DNA of 64,000 bases from Sulfobacillus acidophilus DSM 10332 (GTDB lineage Bacteria; Bacillota; Sulfobacillia; Sulfobacillales; Sulfobacillaceae), in contig CP003179.1 of NCBI GenBank assembly GCA_000237975.1, forward strand, positions 3,192,270 to 3,256,269, given 5' to 3'. Shown here in pieces: positions 26,761-35,005 of the stretch; the first letter of the stretch is position 1, and every line of letters starts with the position of its first letter. The position numbers were made by a program, and so were the translations under genes. The notes beneath the pieces were generated by a model. It was not told where the DNA came from. It was given only the letters and a program-made list of their open reading frames with translations, and did not search any database.

Positions 26761-28053
26761 GTGAAATCGTTTCCGTCGAATCCCCCTGGTGCCTCCGTCC
26801 GGTTAACCGGCGAGCAAAAAAATACCTTCTGGGCCGCTTGGACAGGTTGGCTTTTAGACGGTATGGACTCGGTGATTTATGCCTTGGTATTGGCGCCGGC
26901 CATGAAAGAGCTCTTACCACGGAGCGGTATCGTTCCTTCGACGGGGAACGTGGCATTTTACGGATCCCTCTTGTTTGCCTTGTTTTTAATCGGATGGGGC
27001 CTTTCCTTCATTTGGGGACCTATCGCCGACCGCATGGGCCGCGCCAAAACCCTGATGCTTACCATTTTGGTCTACTCCGTGTTTACCTTTTTGAGCGGAT
27101 TTGCCCAAAACATTGACGAGCTGGCCCTTTTTCGACTGCTGGCCGGCCTCGGCATCGGTGGGGAATGGTCGATGGCGGGCACCTTGGTGGCCGAAGCCTG
27201 GCCCGAAAGTCGCCGCAAAATGGGCGCCGGATATCTCCAAACCGGTTATTATGCAGGGTTTTTTATTGCCGCAGCCTTGAATTACACAGTTGGTGCGACG
27301 TTTGGCTGGCGGGCCATGTTCTTTTGCGGCCTGATTCCAGCCGCCGTCGCATTTTGGGTGCTCGTGTCCGTCAAAGAGCCGGCCCTTTTCGAAAAGACGA
27401 AAGCCCACGCCGATACACGCGCCCCGTTATCGAAAATCTTTGATAGGGGTTACCGGAAGCGTACCCTGGTCAACGCGGCGTTATTAACCATAGCTATTAT
27501 TGGCCTATGGGCGGGCAGTGTGTACGAGCCGACCGCCATCACCCAACTGGCCCTCAAATCCGGGCATAGCCCCGTACAGGCCGTGCATCTGGCGTCTTTA
27601 GGAACGGGCCTATTATCTCTCGGCACCATTCTCGGGTGCATTATCTTAGTTCCGTTGGCCGAGCGATGGGGCCGGAAAACCACGTTAGCGCTGTATTTTA
27701 GCTTGATGATCGTCAGCATTGGGTTAGCGTTCGGCTGGGCTTTTTATCTGCCGCACGCCCTCCTGCCGTTTATGTTTCTGCTGTTCTTTTTGGGCATCGG
27801 CGGCGGTAACTTTGCCATGTTCAGTCTCTGGCTTCCTGAGCAGTATCCCACCGACCGTCGGGCTACGGCCTTTGCCTTTTCCACCTCCGCCGGGCGGTTC
27901 ATCGGGGCCGCCGTGACTTTTCTCATCGGGTCCTTAGTCCACCAGATGGGAACGCTCGGCACACCGGTGGCGCTAACCGCCATTGCCTTTCTTGTCGGCC
28001 TCCTCATCATTCCCGGCGGCACGGAAACTCGCGGTCTTCCTCTTCCCGAATAA
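26761..28053 (+). CDS. MFS transporter, organic/aromatic acid type
   Basis: A 430-residue major facilitator protein with twelve predicted helices and the loop-2/3 signature GPIADRMGRAKTLM (near residues 84-97). A related ERWGRKTTLALY loop lies in the second half (near 300-311). The GTG at 26761 is chosen because GGAG then has 10-base spacing, whereas the GTG at 26752 is too close. The sequence WLLDGMDSVIYALVL in helix 1 resembles acid:proton symporters of the AAHS/sialate type. Lying between acyl-CoA ligases and acetyl-CoA synthetase, it probably imports the carboxylic acid that they activate. Confidence 0.9.
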   Translation: MKSFPSNPPGASVRLTGEQKNTFWAAWTGWLLDGMDSVIYALVLAPAMKELLPRSGIVPSTGNVAFYGSLLFALFLIGWGLSFIWGPIADRMGRAKTLMLTILVYSVFTFLSGFAQNIDELALFRLLAGLGIGGEWSMAGTLVAEAWPESRRKMGAGYLQTGYYAGFFIAAALNYTVGATFGWRAMFFCGLIPAAVAFWVLVSVKEPALFEKTKAHADTRAPLSKIFDRGYRKRTLVNAALLTIAIIGLWAGSVYEPTAITQLALKSGHSPVQAVHLASLGTGLLSLGTILGCIILVPLAERWGRKTTLALYFSLMIVSIGLAFGWAFYLPHALLPFMFLLFFLGIGGGNFAMFSLWLPEQYPTDRRATAFAFSTSAGRFIGAAVTFLIGSLVHQMGTLGTPVALTAIAFLVGLLIIPGGTETRGLPLPE

Positions 28054-28062
28054 CAGGTATAC

Positions 28063-28106
28063 CCGGCTTCGGTACTTCCGGGCCGAAGCCGGTTGCTTGT
28101 CTTTTC
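28063..28106 (+). terminator. Intrinsic terminator of the MFS gene
   Basis: CCGGCTTCGG (28063-28072) and CCGAAGCCGG (28083-28092) form a perfect 10-bp stem, followed by the T-rich TTGCTTGTCTTTT. It ends the run of ligases and MFS transporter 10 bases after the MFS stop. Confidence 0.8.
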
Positions 28107-28154
28107 CGACAATTCATGGCATATATGGGGAAAACGACCGCTAGGAGGAGTGTT

Positions 28155-30035
28155 ATGGCCTCGGACGATATCGAAAAATTCTTGGATAACTCTCGTGAGT
28201 ACCCGCCTCCGGCTCATGTGGCGACTTGGAACATCCCCCGCTGGGATGAGGCCTATGAGAGCGCCCGGGACCCGATCGCCTATTGGCATCGCATCGCCCA
28301 AAACCGCACCTGGCTTACCCCTTATGACACCGTGAAGACAGGAGACTGGCCTGACGTGGCCTGGTTTTCCGGCGGCGTCACGAATATTACCTTGGATTGT
28401 CTGGACCGCCACCTCGACACCATCGGCGACCAGATTGCCTACATCGCCCTTACGGAACAGGGATTAGACCGACAACTGACCTACCGCGAACTGGCCGCCG
28501 AAGTGAATCAAATCGCCGGAGCCCTTAAAGCCGTCGGTGTTCACCGCGGCGACCGCGTGATTATCTACATGCCCTTAATTTGGCAAGGCATTGCGGCCAT
28601 GCTGGCCACGGCCCGCATCGGTGCCATTCATAGTGTGGTGTATGCCGGACTCGGCACGGCCGCCTTACGGAACCGGATTGACCAAGCCGAGGCGAAGGTC
28701 GTGTTGACCGCCGATGTGACGTGGCGCCGGGGAAAAGCGATTCCCTTACTCCCCATTGTGGAAGAAGCGGTCCGCGACGCCTCGGACGTGACCCCGATCG
28801 TACTGCGTCGGGATCCCGCGACCGTTCTCCCTGAGCACTTTCGCGATTGGGCAAGCTGGCTTTTGGACGCGGACGTGCCCGTATCGGCGGAACCCATGAA
28901 CGCGGAAGATCCCCTCTTCATTCTTTTTACGTCGGGCACCACAGGTAGCCCCAAAGGAGCCGTTTTTGTCCACGGGGGCTATTCCGTCGGCGTCCCCGAA
29001 CTCTTACGCCAAGCCATTTATTATCAACCGGGTGATGTTTTTTGGTGCATGTCCGATATCGGATGGATTGTCGGTCATTCGCTGATCGTCTACGGCCCCT
29101 TGATTAACGGGATGACGACCGTAATTCGGGAGGGGGCACCCGACGCGCCGACACCCGATGCGGTCTGGGATACCATCGAACGCTACCGGGTCACCAAACT
29201 TTATACCGCCCCGACGACCGTCCGGATGCTCCGCCGCATCGGCACCGAAGCGGCCAAGGCCCATGACCTGTCGTCCCTGCAACTGGTCGCCTGTGCGGGT
29301 GAACCCCTCAATCCCGAAGCGTGGCGTTGGCTATATGACGACGTGGGACACCAACAGATTGCCGTGGTGGATAACTGGTGGCAAACCGAAACGGCGGCTC
29401 CCACCATCGGCACCTGGCCATCCTTGCCGGTCCGTCCCGGAAAAGCCGGCAAACCGTTTCCCGGAGTCGGGGTACGCATTGTCGATCGTACCGGACACCC
29501 TCTGCCGGCCGGGCAAGGCGGCCTCTTGACGTTGACGGAACCGCTGCCCCAAATGTTTCGCGATGTGTGGAACAACCATGCCCGCTATCGGGAATATTTC
29601 ACGGCCATCCCCGGCTCCTATCTGTCCGGCGATGTCGCCGTCCAAGACGAAGCCGGTTATATTGAGGTGCTGGGCCGGGCCGATGACGTCCTCAATGTCG
29701 CCGGCCACCGTGTCGGCACGGCCGATGTGGAATCGGCTCTGGTCTCCCATCCCTGGGTCGCGGAAGCGGCCACCATCGGCATTCCGGATCCCCTGAAAGG
29801 AGAGGCCATCGTTGTCTACGTCGTGTTGCGCACGCACCCGGATATTTCTGATGCCGAGATAACCGAAACCCTCATCCGGCACGTCCGGCATGAGTTAGGA
29901 CCCATCGCGACACCGGAAGCGATTCGCATCGTCGACAAGCTGCCGAAAACGCGGAGTGGAAAAATTATGCGCCGCGTCGTGAAAGCTTGGGAGCTTGGCC
30001 AGGATCCGGGGGATTTGACGACCCTTGACGAATAG
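28155..30035 (+). CDS. Acetyl-/propionyl-CoA synthetase (AMP-forming)
   Basis: A 626-residue AMP-forming synthetase of the Acs type. The phosphate loop FTSGTTGSPKGAVFVHGG is near residues 256-273, DNWWQTETAAP near 405-415, SGDVAVQDEAGYIEVLGRADD near 488-508, and the acetylation/catalytic Lys segment PKTRSGKIMRRVV near 595-607. The ATG at 28155 is chosen for GGAGGAG at 28144-28150. It lacks a membrane segment. It should convert acetate or propionate to the CoA thioester, completing the local acyl-CoA metabolism. Propionate versus acetate cannot be decided from sequence alone. Confidence 0.92.
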   Translation: MASDDIEKFLDNSREYPPPAHVATWNIPRWDEAYESARDPIAYWHRIAQNRTWLTPYDTVKTGDWPDVAWFSGGVTNITLDCLDRHLDTIGDQIAYIALTEQGLDRQLTYRELAAEVNQIAGALKAVGVHRGDRVIIYMPLIWQGIAAMLATARIGAIHSVVYAGLGTAALRNRIDQAEAKVVLTADVTWRRGKAIPLLPIVEEAVRDASDVTPIVLRRDPATVLPEHFRDWASWLLDADVPVSAEPMNAEDPLFILFTSGTTGSPKGAVFVHGGYSVGVPELLRQAIYYQPGDVFWCMSDIGWIVGHSLIVYGPLINGMTTVIREGAPDAPTPDAVWDTIERYRVTKLYTAPTTVRMLRRIGTEAAKAHDLSSLQLVACAGEPLNPEAWRWLYDDVGHQQIAVVDNWWQTETAAPTIGTWPSLPVRPGKAGKPFPGVGVRIVDRTGHPLPAGQGGLLTLTEPLPQMFRDVWNNHARYREYFTAIPGSYLSGDVAVQDEAGYIEVLGRADDVLNVAGHRVGTADVESALVSHPWVAEAATIGIPDPLKGEAIVVYVVLRTHPDISDAEITETLIRHVRHELGPIATPEAIRIVDKLPKTRSGKIMRRVVKAWELGQDPGDLTTLDE

Positions 30036-30040
30036 TTCGC

Positions 30041-30069
30041 TTGTCAAGTCCATCCGGGTTCTATAGACT
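30041..30069 (+). promoter_or_regulatory. Promoter of the cobalamin riboswitch/btu operon
   Basis: TTGTCA (30041-30046), a 17-base spacer and TAGACT (30064-30069) give a fair sigma-A promoter; TATAGA at 30062 is an alternative -10. It lies just upstream of the riboswitch. Confidence 0.45.
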
Positions 30070-30079
30070 GAAAAACAAC

Positions 30080-30224
30080 CGAATTGCAGGTGCATAACAG
30101 GGAATCAGGTGCAAATCCTGAACGGCACCCGCCACTGTCACGGAGAGCGGGATACGTCACAACCCACCGTTGGAAGGCGTATCCCACCGCGATGATCCGG
30201 AAGTCAGGAGACCTACCTGCAATA
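30080..30224 (+). promoter_or_regulatory. Cobalamin (B12) riboswitch
   Basis: The aptamer is bounded by the closing stem GCAGGTG (from 30086) and CACCTGC-type partner (ends at 30220). It contains the conserved GGGAATC, GGTGC, CCTGAACGG and CCCGCCACTGT core and the B12-box AAGTCAGGAGACCTACC. It precedes the btuF-like gene by about 100 bases. The downstream CCTTCTC (30276-30282) can pair with GAGAAGG (30305-30311), the ribosome binding site, so control is probably at translation initiation. Confidence 0.93.
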
Positions 30225-30319
30225 TTCGGGCGAGCCTGCGGGTTGTCGGGCGCCGCCTTCTTTTGGTTGTGCGGCCCTTCTCCCTCCAAGCTCAATTTGC
30301 CTGAGAGAAGGACAGCCAT

Positions 30320-31261
30320 ATGCCTTTCTGGAAAAAGAGCGTGGGTCTTGTTGTCACGGTCACGGCCGGTCTTTTGGCATTGACCGGTTGCGGCGGTACC
30401 TCGTCGTCAACCGCGGCGGCCCCACCGGCCCCGCTTCACCTGACCGATGACGTAGGCCACACGATTACCCTCACCCACCCGGCCACGCGTATCGTAGCCC
30501 TCGAACCCAGCAACACGGTGATTGCTCTGGAATTAGGGCTAAAACGGGATTTGGTCGGTATCGATCAGGAATCTTTTCAGTATACGCCGAGCCCTTGGAA
30601 CCACCAGTTATCCGGATTAAAAAGCATCGGAGCGTCTTATCCCGGAATCAGTACCGAACAGATCGTCGCCGCCCGTCCGGATTTGGTCCTGGCGACAACC
30701 GGTATTCATGGACTATCCAGTCTCAGCCAATTTCATATCCCCGTGTTAACGTTGAATCCCACGAATATTAACGGGGTGTACCATGATATGCTGCTGGTCG
30801 GTCAGGCGACCGGGCATGAATCCCAAGCCGAGGCCGTGATTCACCAGATGCAGCATCAAATGGCCCAAATTGAAGCCCAAGTGGCCAAAACCAAGAACCG
30901 CCCGACCGTCTTTTATGATCTGGGCCAACTGTACACGGCCGGTCCCGGCACGTTCATCAATTCCTTAATTGAGCTGGCGGGCGCAAAGAATGTCGGCGCC
31001 GCCTTATCCACTCAGGAATGGCCGCAAGTGACCGCGGAACAAGTGGTCAAGGCCGACCCGTCAATTATTCTGATCGACTCCGGGGCGGGCGAAACCGTCG
31101 CTCAAGAAGAACGACAAGCGGGTTTTGATGCCATTAGCGCCGTCAAAACCGGTCATGTCTACGAGCTGCCGAACCCGTCGTACGTCAACGAACCGTCGCC
31201 GGCGTTGGTCATGGGCCTGGAAGAACTGGTCCATATCTTCCATCCGCACGTCAAAATTTAG
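30320..31261 (+). CDS. btuF: Cobalamin/siderophore-type substrate-binding lipoprotein (BtuF-like)
   Basis: A 313-residue periplasmic-binding-protein-like lipoprotein of the FecB/BtuF class. The lipobox LTGC is near residues 21-24, followed by a Ser/Thr/Ala linker and DDVGHTITLTHPATRIVALEPS, the standard start of the domain. The GAGAAGG ribosome binding site at 30305-30311 fixes the ATG at 30320 and is the likely riboswitch-controlled site. It captures vitamin B12 or a corrinoid outside the membrane. The cobalamin riboswitch makes a B12 substrate much more likely than an iron-siderophore. It leads a btuF-btuC-btuD operon. Confidence 0.88.
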   Translation: MPFWKKSVGLVVTVTAGLLALTGCGGTSSSTAAAPPAPLHLTDDVGHTITLTHPATRIVALEPSNTVIALELGLKRDLVGIDQESFQYTPSPWNHQLSGLKSIGASYPGISTEQIVAARPDLVLATTGIHGLSSLSQFHIPVLTLNPTNINGVYHDMLLVGQATGHESQAEAVIHQMQHQMAQIEAQVAKTKNRPTVFYDLGQLYTAGPGTFINSLIELAGAKNVGAALSTQEWPQVTAEQVVKADPSIILIDSGAGETVAQEERQAGFDAISAVKTGHVYELPNPSYVNEPSPALVMGLEELVHIFHPHVKI

Positions 31262-31271
31262 AGGTGGCCGA

Positions 31272-32261
31272 ATGAAGACCGGGCGGAACGTGGCGGGAGC
31301 TTTGGGTCTTCTGTTGCTGGCGGTGATTCTGGGGGTCATGCACGGGCCGACCCCCATCACGCCGGCCACCGTGGTGGCCGATGTCTTTCATCCCAATGCG
31401 TCGATCGCCAGCATCATCATCTGGCAAATTCGTATGCCCCGGGTGGTCGCGGCCGCCTTGGTCGGAGGTTCGTTGGCCGTAGCGGGGGCGGTCATGCAAG
31501 CTTTGCTACAAAATCCGTTGGCGGACCCGTATATCGTCGGAGCGTCTTCAGGAGCCGGATTGGGGGCTATTTTGGCGGAAGAATGGCTTCCGCGCGTGGG
31601 GGCCATAGCCCCGGGCGCCTTTTTGGGAGCTCTCGGCGCCGTGATGCTCTCTTATCTCATCTCGCGCGGACGACGCTTTAACGCCATGCTAACCCTGATT
31701 CTGGCGGGATATGCGGTCGGGGTCATCTTGACCTCCGTCTCGACGTTTCTCATGCTACTGAACCGAGAGGAATTGACCAGCATCTTTGCGTGGGAAGTCG
31801 GCGGCATTCATGGCATGACGTGGGGACAAGTCAAATGGGCGGCGCTATTGATGGTCCTCGCCCTACTACTGATCTGGCCCTGGGCCGATGAAATGAATGC
31901 CCTCTTATTAGGCGAAGAAGAAGCCCACCATTTAGGCGTTCCGGTCCGGCGGGTCCGGTTTCTTTTATTGCTGGCCGCCAGCCTGTTAACCGCTTCGGCC
32001 GTCTATCTCAGCGGACTGATCGGTTTTGTCGGATTGGTCGTACCGCACATCATCCGCCGACTCCAAGGCCCGAATCATCGTACTTTGATTCCGTTAAGTT
32101 TTTTGGTCGGGGCCGCCTTTCTGACCTTAGCCGACGTGGTGGCCGAAACTATGCCGGTGGTGGGGAGTATTCCGGTCGGCCTGGTGACCGCGTTTTTGGG
32201 AGGACCGTACTTTCTCTATCTGCTGGTTCAGCAAAATCGGGGGCGTGCCGTATGGGGTTAG
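31272..32261 (+). CDS. btuC: FecCD/BtuC-family permease
   Basis: A 329-residue permease of the BtuC/FecCD family with about ten helices. Family motifs include IRMPRVVAAALVGGSLAVAG (near residues 53-72), QNPLADPYIVGASSGAGLGA (near 80-99) and GLVVPHIIRRLQGPNHRTL (near 260-278). The ATG at 31272 follows GAGGTGG at 31261-31267. It starts 10 bases after the binding-protein gene and overlaps the ATPase gene by ten bases. It forms the membrane channel of the corrinoid importer. Confidence 0.92.
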   Translation: MKTGRNVAGALGLLLLAVILGVMHGPTPITPATVVADVFHPNASIASIIIWQIRMPRVVAAALVGGSLAVAGAVMQALLQNPLADPYIVGASSGAGLGAILAEEWLPRVGAIAPGAFLGALGAVMLSYLISRGRRFNAMLTLILAGYAVGVILTSVSTFLMLLNREELTSIFAWEVGGIHGMTWGQVKWAALLMVLALLLIWPWADEMNALLLGEEEAHHLGVPVRRVRFLLLLAASLLTASAVYLSGLIGFVGLVVPHIIRRLQGPNHRTLIPLSFLVGAAFLTLADVVAETMPVVGSIPVGLVTAFLGGPYFLYLLVQQNRGRAVWG

Positions 32262-33061
32262 AGCGGAAGAAGACCGACGCGATCGTCGAATGGGATACGG
32301 TCCTCTACCGCTGGCCGGGTGGGGACCGGTCTTTCGGTCCGGTAAACGGGTCGATCCAAGCGGGTACCTGGATTGGCCTCATCGGACCCAACGGGGCCGG
32401 CAAGTCCACTCTGTTACGGCTGACGGCCGGCTTTCTCACGCCGGAATCCGGCTCCATCCGCATTGGCGGACAACCCGTTCATCGCCTAACGGCGGCCAAC
32501 CGGGCACGCTTGGTTGCCTCCGTTCCCCAAGTCTTGAATACGCAATTCGATTTAACCGTCGCCGAAGTGGTAAACCTCGGCCGACTGGCCCGACGCCATT
32601 GGCGCGACCGCTGGGGATGGTCAGGCCGAACCCTTGAACCGGAAATCACGGAGGCCTTGCACCAAGTCGGCCTCTGGGAGCTTCGGGATCGGCCCTTTGC
32701 GTCGCTGTCGGGGGGTGAAGCCAAGCGAGTATTACTCGCTTCGGCCCTCGTACAACAATCCCCGGTTCTCCTCTTGGATGAGCCGACCTCGCATTTAGAT
32801 CCCGGGCATGCCCGCCACTTTCTGAACTTGGTCCAGCAGTTGGTCCGTCACCACCAGAGAACCGTGATCATGGCCTATCACGACTTAACCACCATTGGGC
32901 TGTACGTCGACCAAGTGTGGGTCATCCATCACGGCCACGTGGTTCTGTCCGGTCCTCCGGATGACATTCTGACGCATCCACGACTCGCCGAAATCTATCA
33001 AACGGAATTCCTCCGTTTGACCCACCCCCGCACGAATCGACCGATGTTGCTGTTCCCGTAA
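32252..33061 (+). CDS. btuD: BtuD/FecE-family ABC ATPase
   Basis: A 269-residue ATPase. Walker A is LIGPNGAGKST (near residues 43-53), the signature LSGGEAKRVLLASALVQQ (near 152-169) and Walker B VLLLDEPTSHLD (near 172-183). The ATG at 32252 lies inside the permease stop region (10-base overlap). It powers the btuFC importer. The length and fold match the family. The substrate follows from the upstream cobalamin riboswitch. Confidence 0.92.
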   Translation: MGLERKKTDAIVEWDTVLYRWPGGDRSFGPVNGSIQAGTWIGLIGPNGAGKSTLLRLTAGFLTPESGSIRIGGQPVHRLTAANRARLVASVPQVLNTQFDLTVAEVVNLGRLARRHWRDRWGWSGRTLEPEITEALHQVGLWELRDRPFASLSGGEAKRVLLASALVQQSPVLLLDEPTSHLDPGHARHFLNLVQQLVRHHQRTVIMAYHDLTTIGLYVDQVWVIHHGHVVLSGPPDDILTHPRLAEIYQTEFLRLTHPRTNRPMLLFP

Positions 33062-33137
33062 TTCTTCCTAAATGGCCTGGCAGCGCACGCTGTCCCGCTA
33101 TAATTTTAAGAGGAGCAGAAACGTTGGAGGTTTGGCC

Positions 33138-34364
33138 ATGGACGGCTTATTGACGGTGTCAATGATTGTCAAAAACGAAGAAATCTTTTTGCCGCGGTGC
33201 CTCGAATCGGTTCAAGGGGTGGCCGACGATATTGTCATCGTGGACACCGGTTCCACCGATCAAACGCTGGCCATTGCCCATCAATTCGGCGCCCGAACTC
33301 GTCAAATCGAATGGCCCAACGATTTTGCAAAAGCCCGGAACGTCTCGTTAGAGATGGTGCAAACCCCGTGGGTACTGGTCATGGACGCCGACGAGGTGCT
33401 GGTTGCCGAGGACATACCCCGGCTTGAAAAAGCCATCAAAGAACCCTTTGCCGACGCTTATAACATCCGCATCGTGTCATTAGCCAATAAGGCGGAAAAC
33501 ATTAGCGAAAGCTATGTCGCCCGACTCTTTCGACATGTCCCGGGGATTTTTTGGGAAGGTAAAATCCATGAACAAATCATTCCGTCCCTTATTCGGGCCA
33601 AATTAACCCTCATGCAATTAAACGTGCGGTTGCTACACTATGGGTACATGGACGGGGTAAGTCACGAACGGAACAAGGGAGAGCGCAACCTCCAATTATT
33701 ATTGGAAGCCTTAAAAGACAACCCGAAAGATGCCTATCTTACATGGCAGCTTAGTCAAACCTATCTTGGACTTAACCGTTCCGAAGAAGCCCAAGCCATG
33801 GCCCGCAAGGTATTTAAGCTGATAACGCCGGATAGTCCGTTTCACCCGTTAACCTATGTTTTATTGGCCAAGGCCTATTGGCAAGGTAATCGCCCCCGTA
33901 AAGCCTTAACCGTACTCGAGGAGGCTGCCTTTCAATATCCCACGTTTACCGATCTCTTTTTTTTACAGGGATTGATTCGGACCCACCTTAAAGAATGGGA
34001 CAAGGCTCTTTACGCTTTCCGCCAATGCCTCAAATTAGGCGAGCCGCAGGGATTTTTGATTACCGAAACCGGTGTCGGGAGCTTTAAGGCGCTTTTCCGC
34101 ATTGCCCAATGCCATACGAATCTGCATCAAACCAAAGAAGCTCTTGCTCACCTATTGATGGCCATCAAAATACAACCAACGTTCCGTGAAGCCTGGCAGC
34201 TCTTATTTCTCTTATTTAACGGCCGACCTATCGAAGAGTTGGCGCAAACCGTCCAAATGGTTCTGACCGCCCCTCAAATTGCCGCCGCATTTTCCACTTG
34301 GCCTGAGCGCGATGCCAATGAAGAGGCCCTCGTCCGCTACATTGGCTCCCTATCCGTCTCCTGA
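33138..34364 (+). CDS. Glycosyltransferase family 2 with tetratricopeptide repeats
   Basis: A 408-residue protein. The N-terminal half (about 1-200) is a GT2 catalytic domain with the start LLTVSMIVKNEEIFLPRCLESV, DTGSTDQT and the metal-binding MDADEVL. The C-terminal half (about 210-400) is built of TPR-like repeats (for example DAYLTWQLSQTYLGLNRSEE and CHTNLHQTKEALAHL). The ATG at 33138 is preferred since TTGGAGG lies upstream. This two-part architecture is common in GT2 enzymes that modify proteins or glycopeptides. Because flagellin genes lie just downstream, a role in flagellin glycosylation is plausible. Confidence 0.85.
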   Translation: MDGLLTVSMIVKNEEIFLPRCLESVQGVADDIVIVDTGSTDQTLAIAHQFGARTRQIEWPNDFAKARNVSLEMVQTPWVLVMDADEVLVAEDIPRLEKAIKEPFADAYNIRIVSLANKAENISESYVARLFRHVPGIFWEGKIHEQIIPSLIRAKLTLMQLNVRLLHYGYMDGVSHERNKGERNLQLLLEALKDNPKDAYLTWQLSQTYLGLNRSEEAQAMARKVFKLITPDSPFHPLTYVLLAKAYWQGNRPRKALTVLEEAAFQYPTFTDLFFLQGLIRTHLKEWDKALYAFRQCLKLGEPQGFLITETGVGSFKALFRIAQCHTNLHQTKEALAHLLMAIKIQPTFREAWQLLFLLFNGRPIEELAQTVQMVLTAPQIAAAFSTWPERDANEEALVRYIGSLSVS

Positions 34365-34568
34365 TCGGCCGAAATGTTCCCTGCGGTTGATTTTCGGAAG
34401 AGTCCACTCCACTGCACGTTGGAAACGATCTTGCGTAATGACCGGCCGATCAAGAATAAAACCCGGTAAATACGTCCCGGGCGAGTGAGCCAATGAGCAA
34501 AAGATTTTCCCGTTATCTTATAGGATTTTTCGTCTATTCCACGCGATTTCACTTAATCGACGGATCCA

Positions 34569-35000
34569 TTATCCCGAAAAATTGACGGTCATCTTTTGCT
34601 CCGACGTTTCCTCCAAACGGGTCGGATTTCCCTGGCGTCCTTGAATAAAATGTTTTAGCCCGTCAATCAAGTGACCTACGACCTCGATGACCGGATCAAG
34701 GTCCTCTGCCCTATGTGACGTTTGCACAAAGGCTACCGTGCGCCAGCAATATAAATAGAGATTCGTCATCGTATCGGCATGCGGATGCTCGGGATTTACC
34801 GTCTCCGCTAACCCCGCAAAAATATCTTGGGCTAATCGCCCATGGCGGACCGTTAAATCCCACTTTTGAGCGCGGATGGCATTCTGACACTCTCGTAGTC
34901 CCTTCAACGCAGCCTCATATAGCATTAAACCCAACTCCTCCGTACTGGCGGTATGGATTTTTGCCATCTGGTAGCGTAATAAGGCCTCTGGATTATTCAT
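34569..35000 (-). CDS. fliS: Flagellar chaperone FliS
   Basis: A 143-residue FliS, the chaperone that binds the flagellin C-terminus in the cytoplasm. The conserved start region NNPEALLRYQMAKIHTASTEELGLMLYEAAL (residues 3-33) and the helical body with LYLYCWRTVAF identify it. The ATG at 35000 is chosen because AGGAGGG lies 9 bases upstream; an in-frame GTG at 35006 is too close. The fliD stop is 6 bases away. It is highly charged in the normal way, unlike the exported flagellar proteins beside it. Confidence 0.92.
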   Translation of the reverse strand: MNNPEALLRYQMAKIHTASTEELGLMLYEAALKGLRECQNAIRAQKWDLTVRHGRLAQDIFAGLAETVNPEHPHADTMTNLYLYCWRTVAFVQTSHRAEDLDPVIEVVGHLIDGLKHFIQGRQGNPTRLEETSEQKMTVNFSG

Positions 35001-35005
35001 CTCCA

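Noticed and set aside
26483-26956. 157-residue minus-strand frame
   Set aside because: Its first part is antisense to the MFS gene. Only the downstream part could be a gene remnant, noted under the gap at 26347.
27744-28412. 222-residue minus-strand frame spanning the MFS end and Acs start
   Set aside because: It crosses a strong terminator and two real genes on the other strand.
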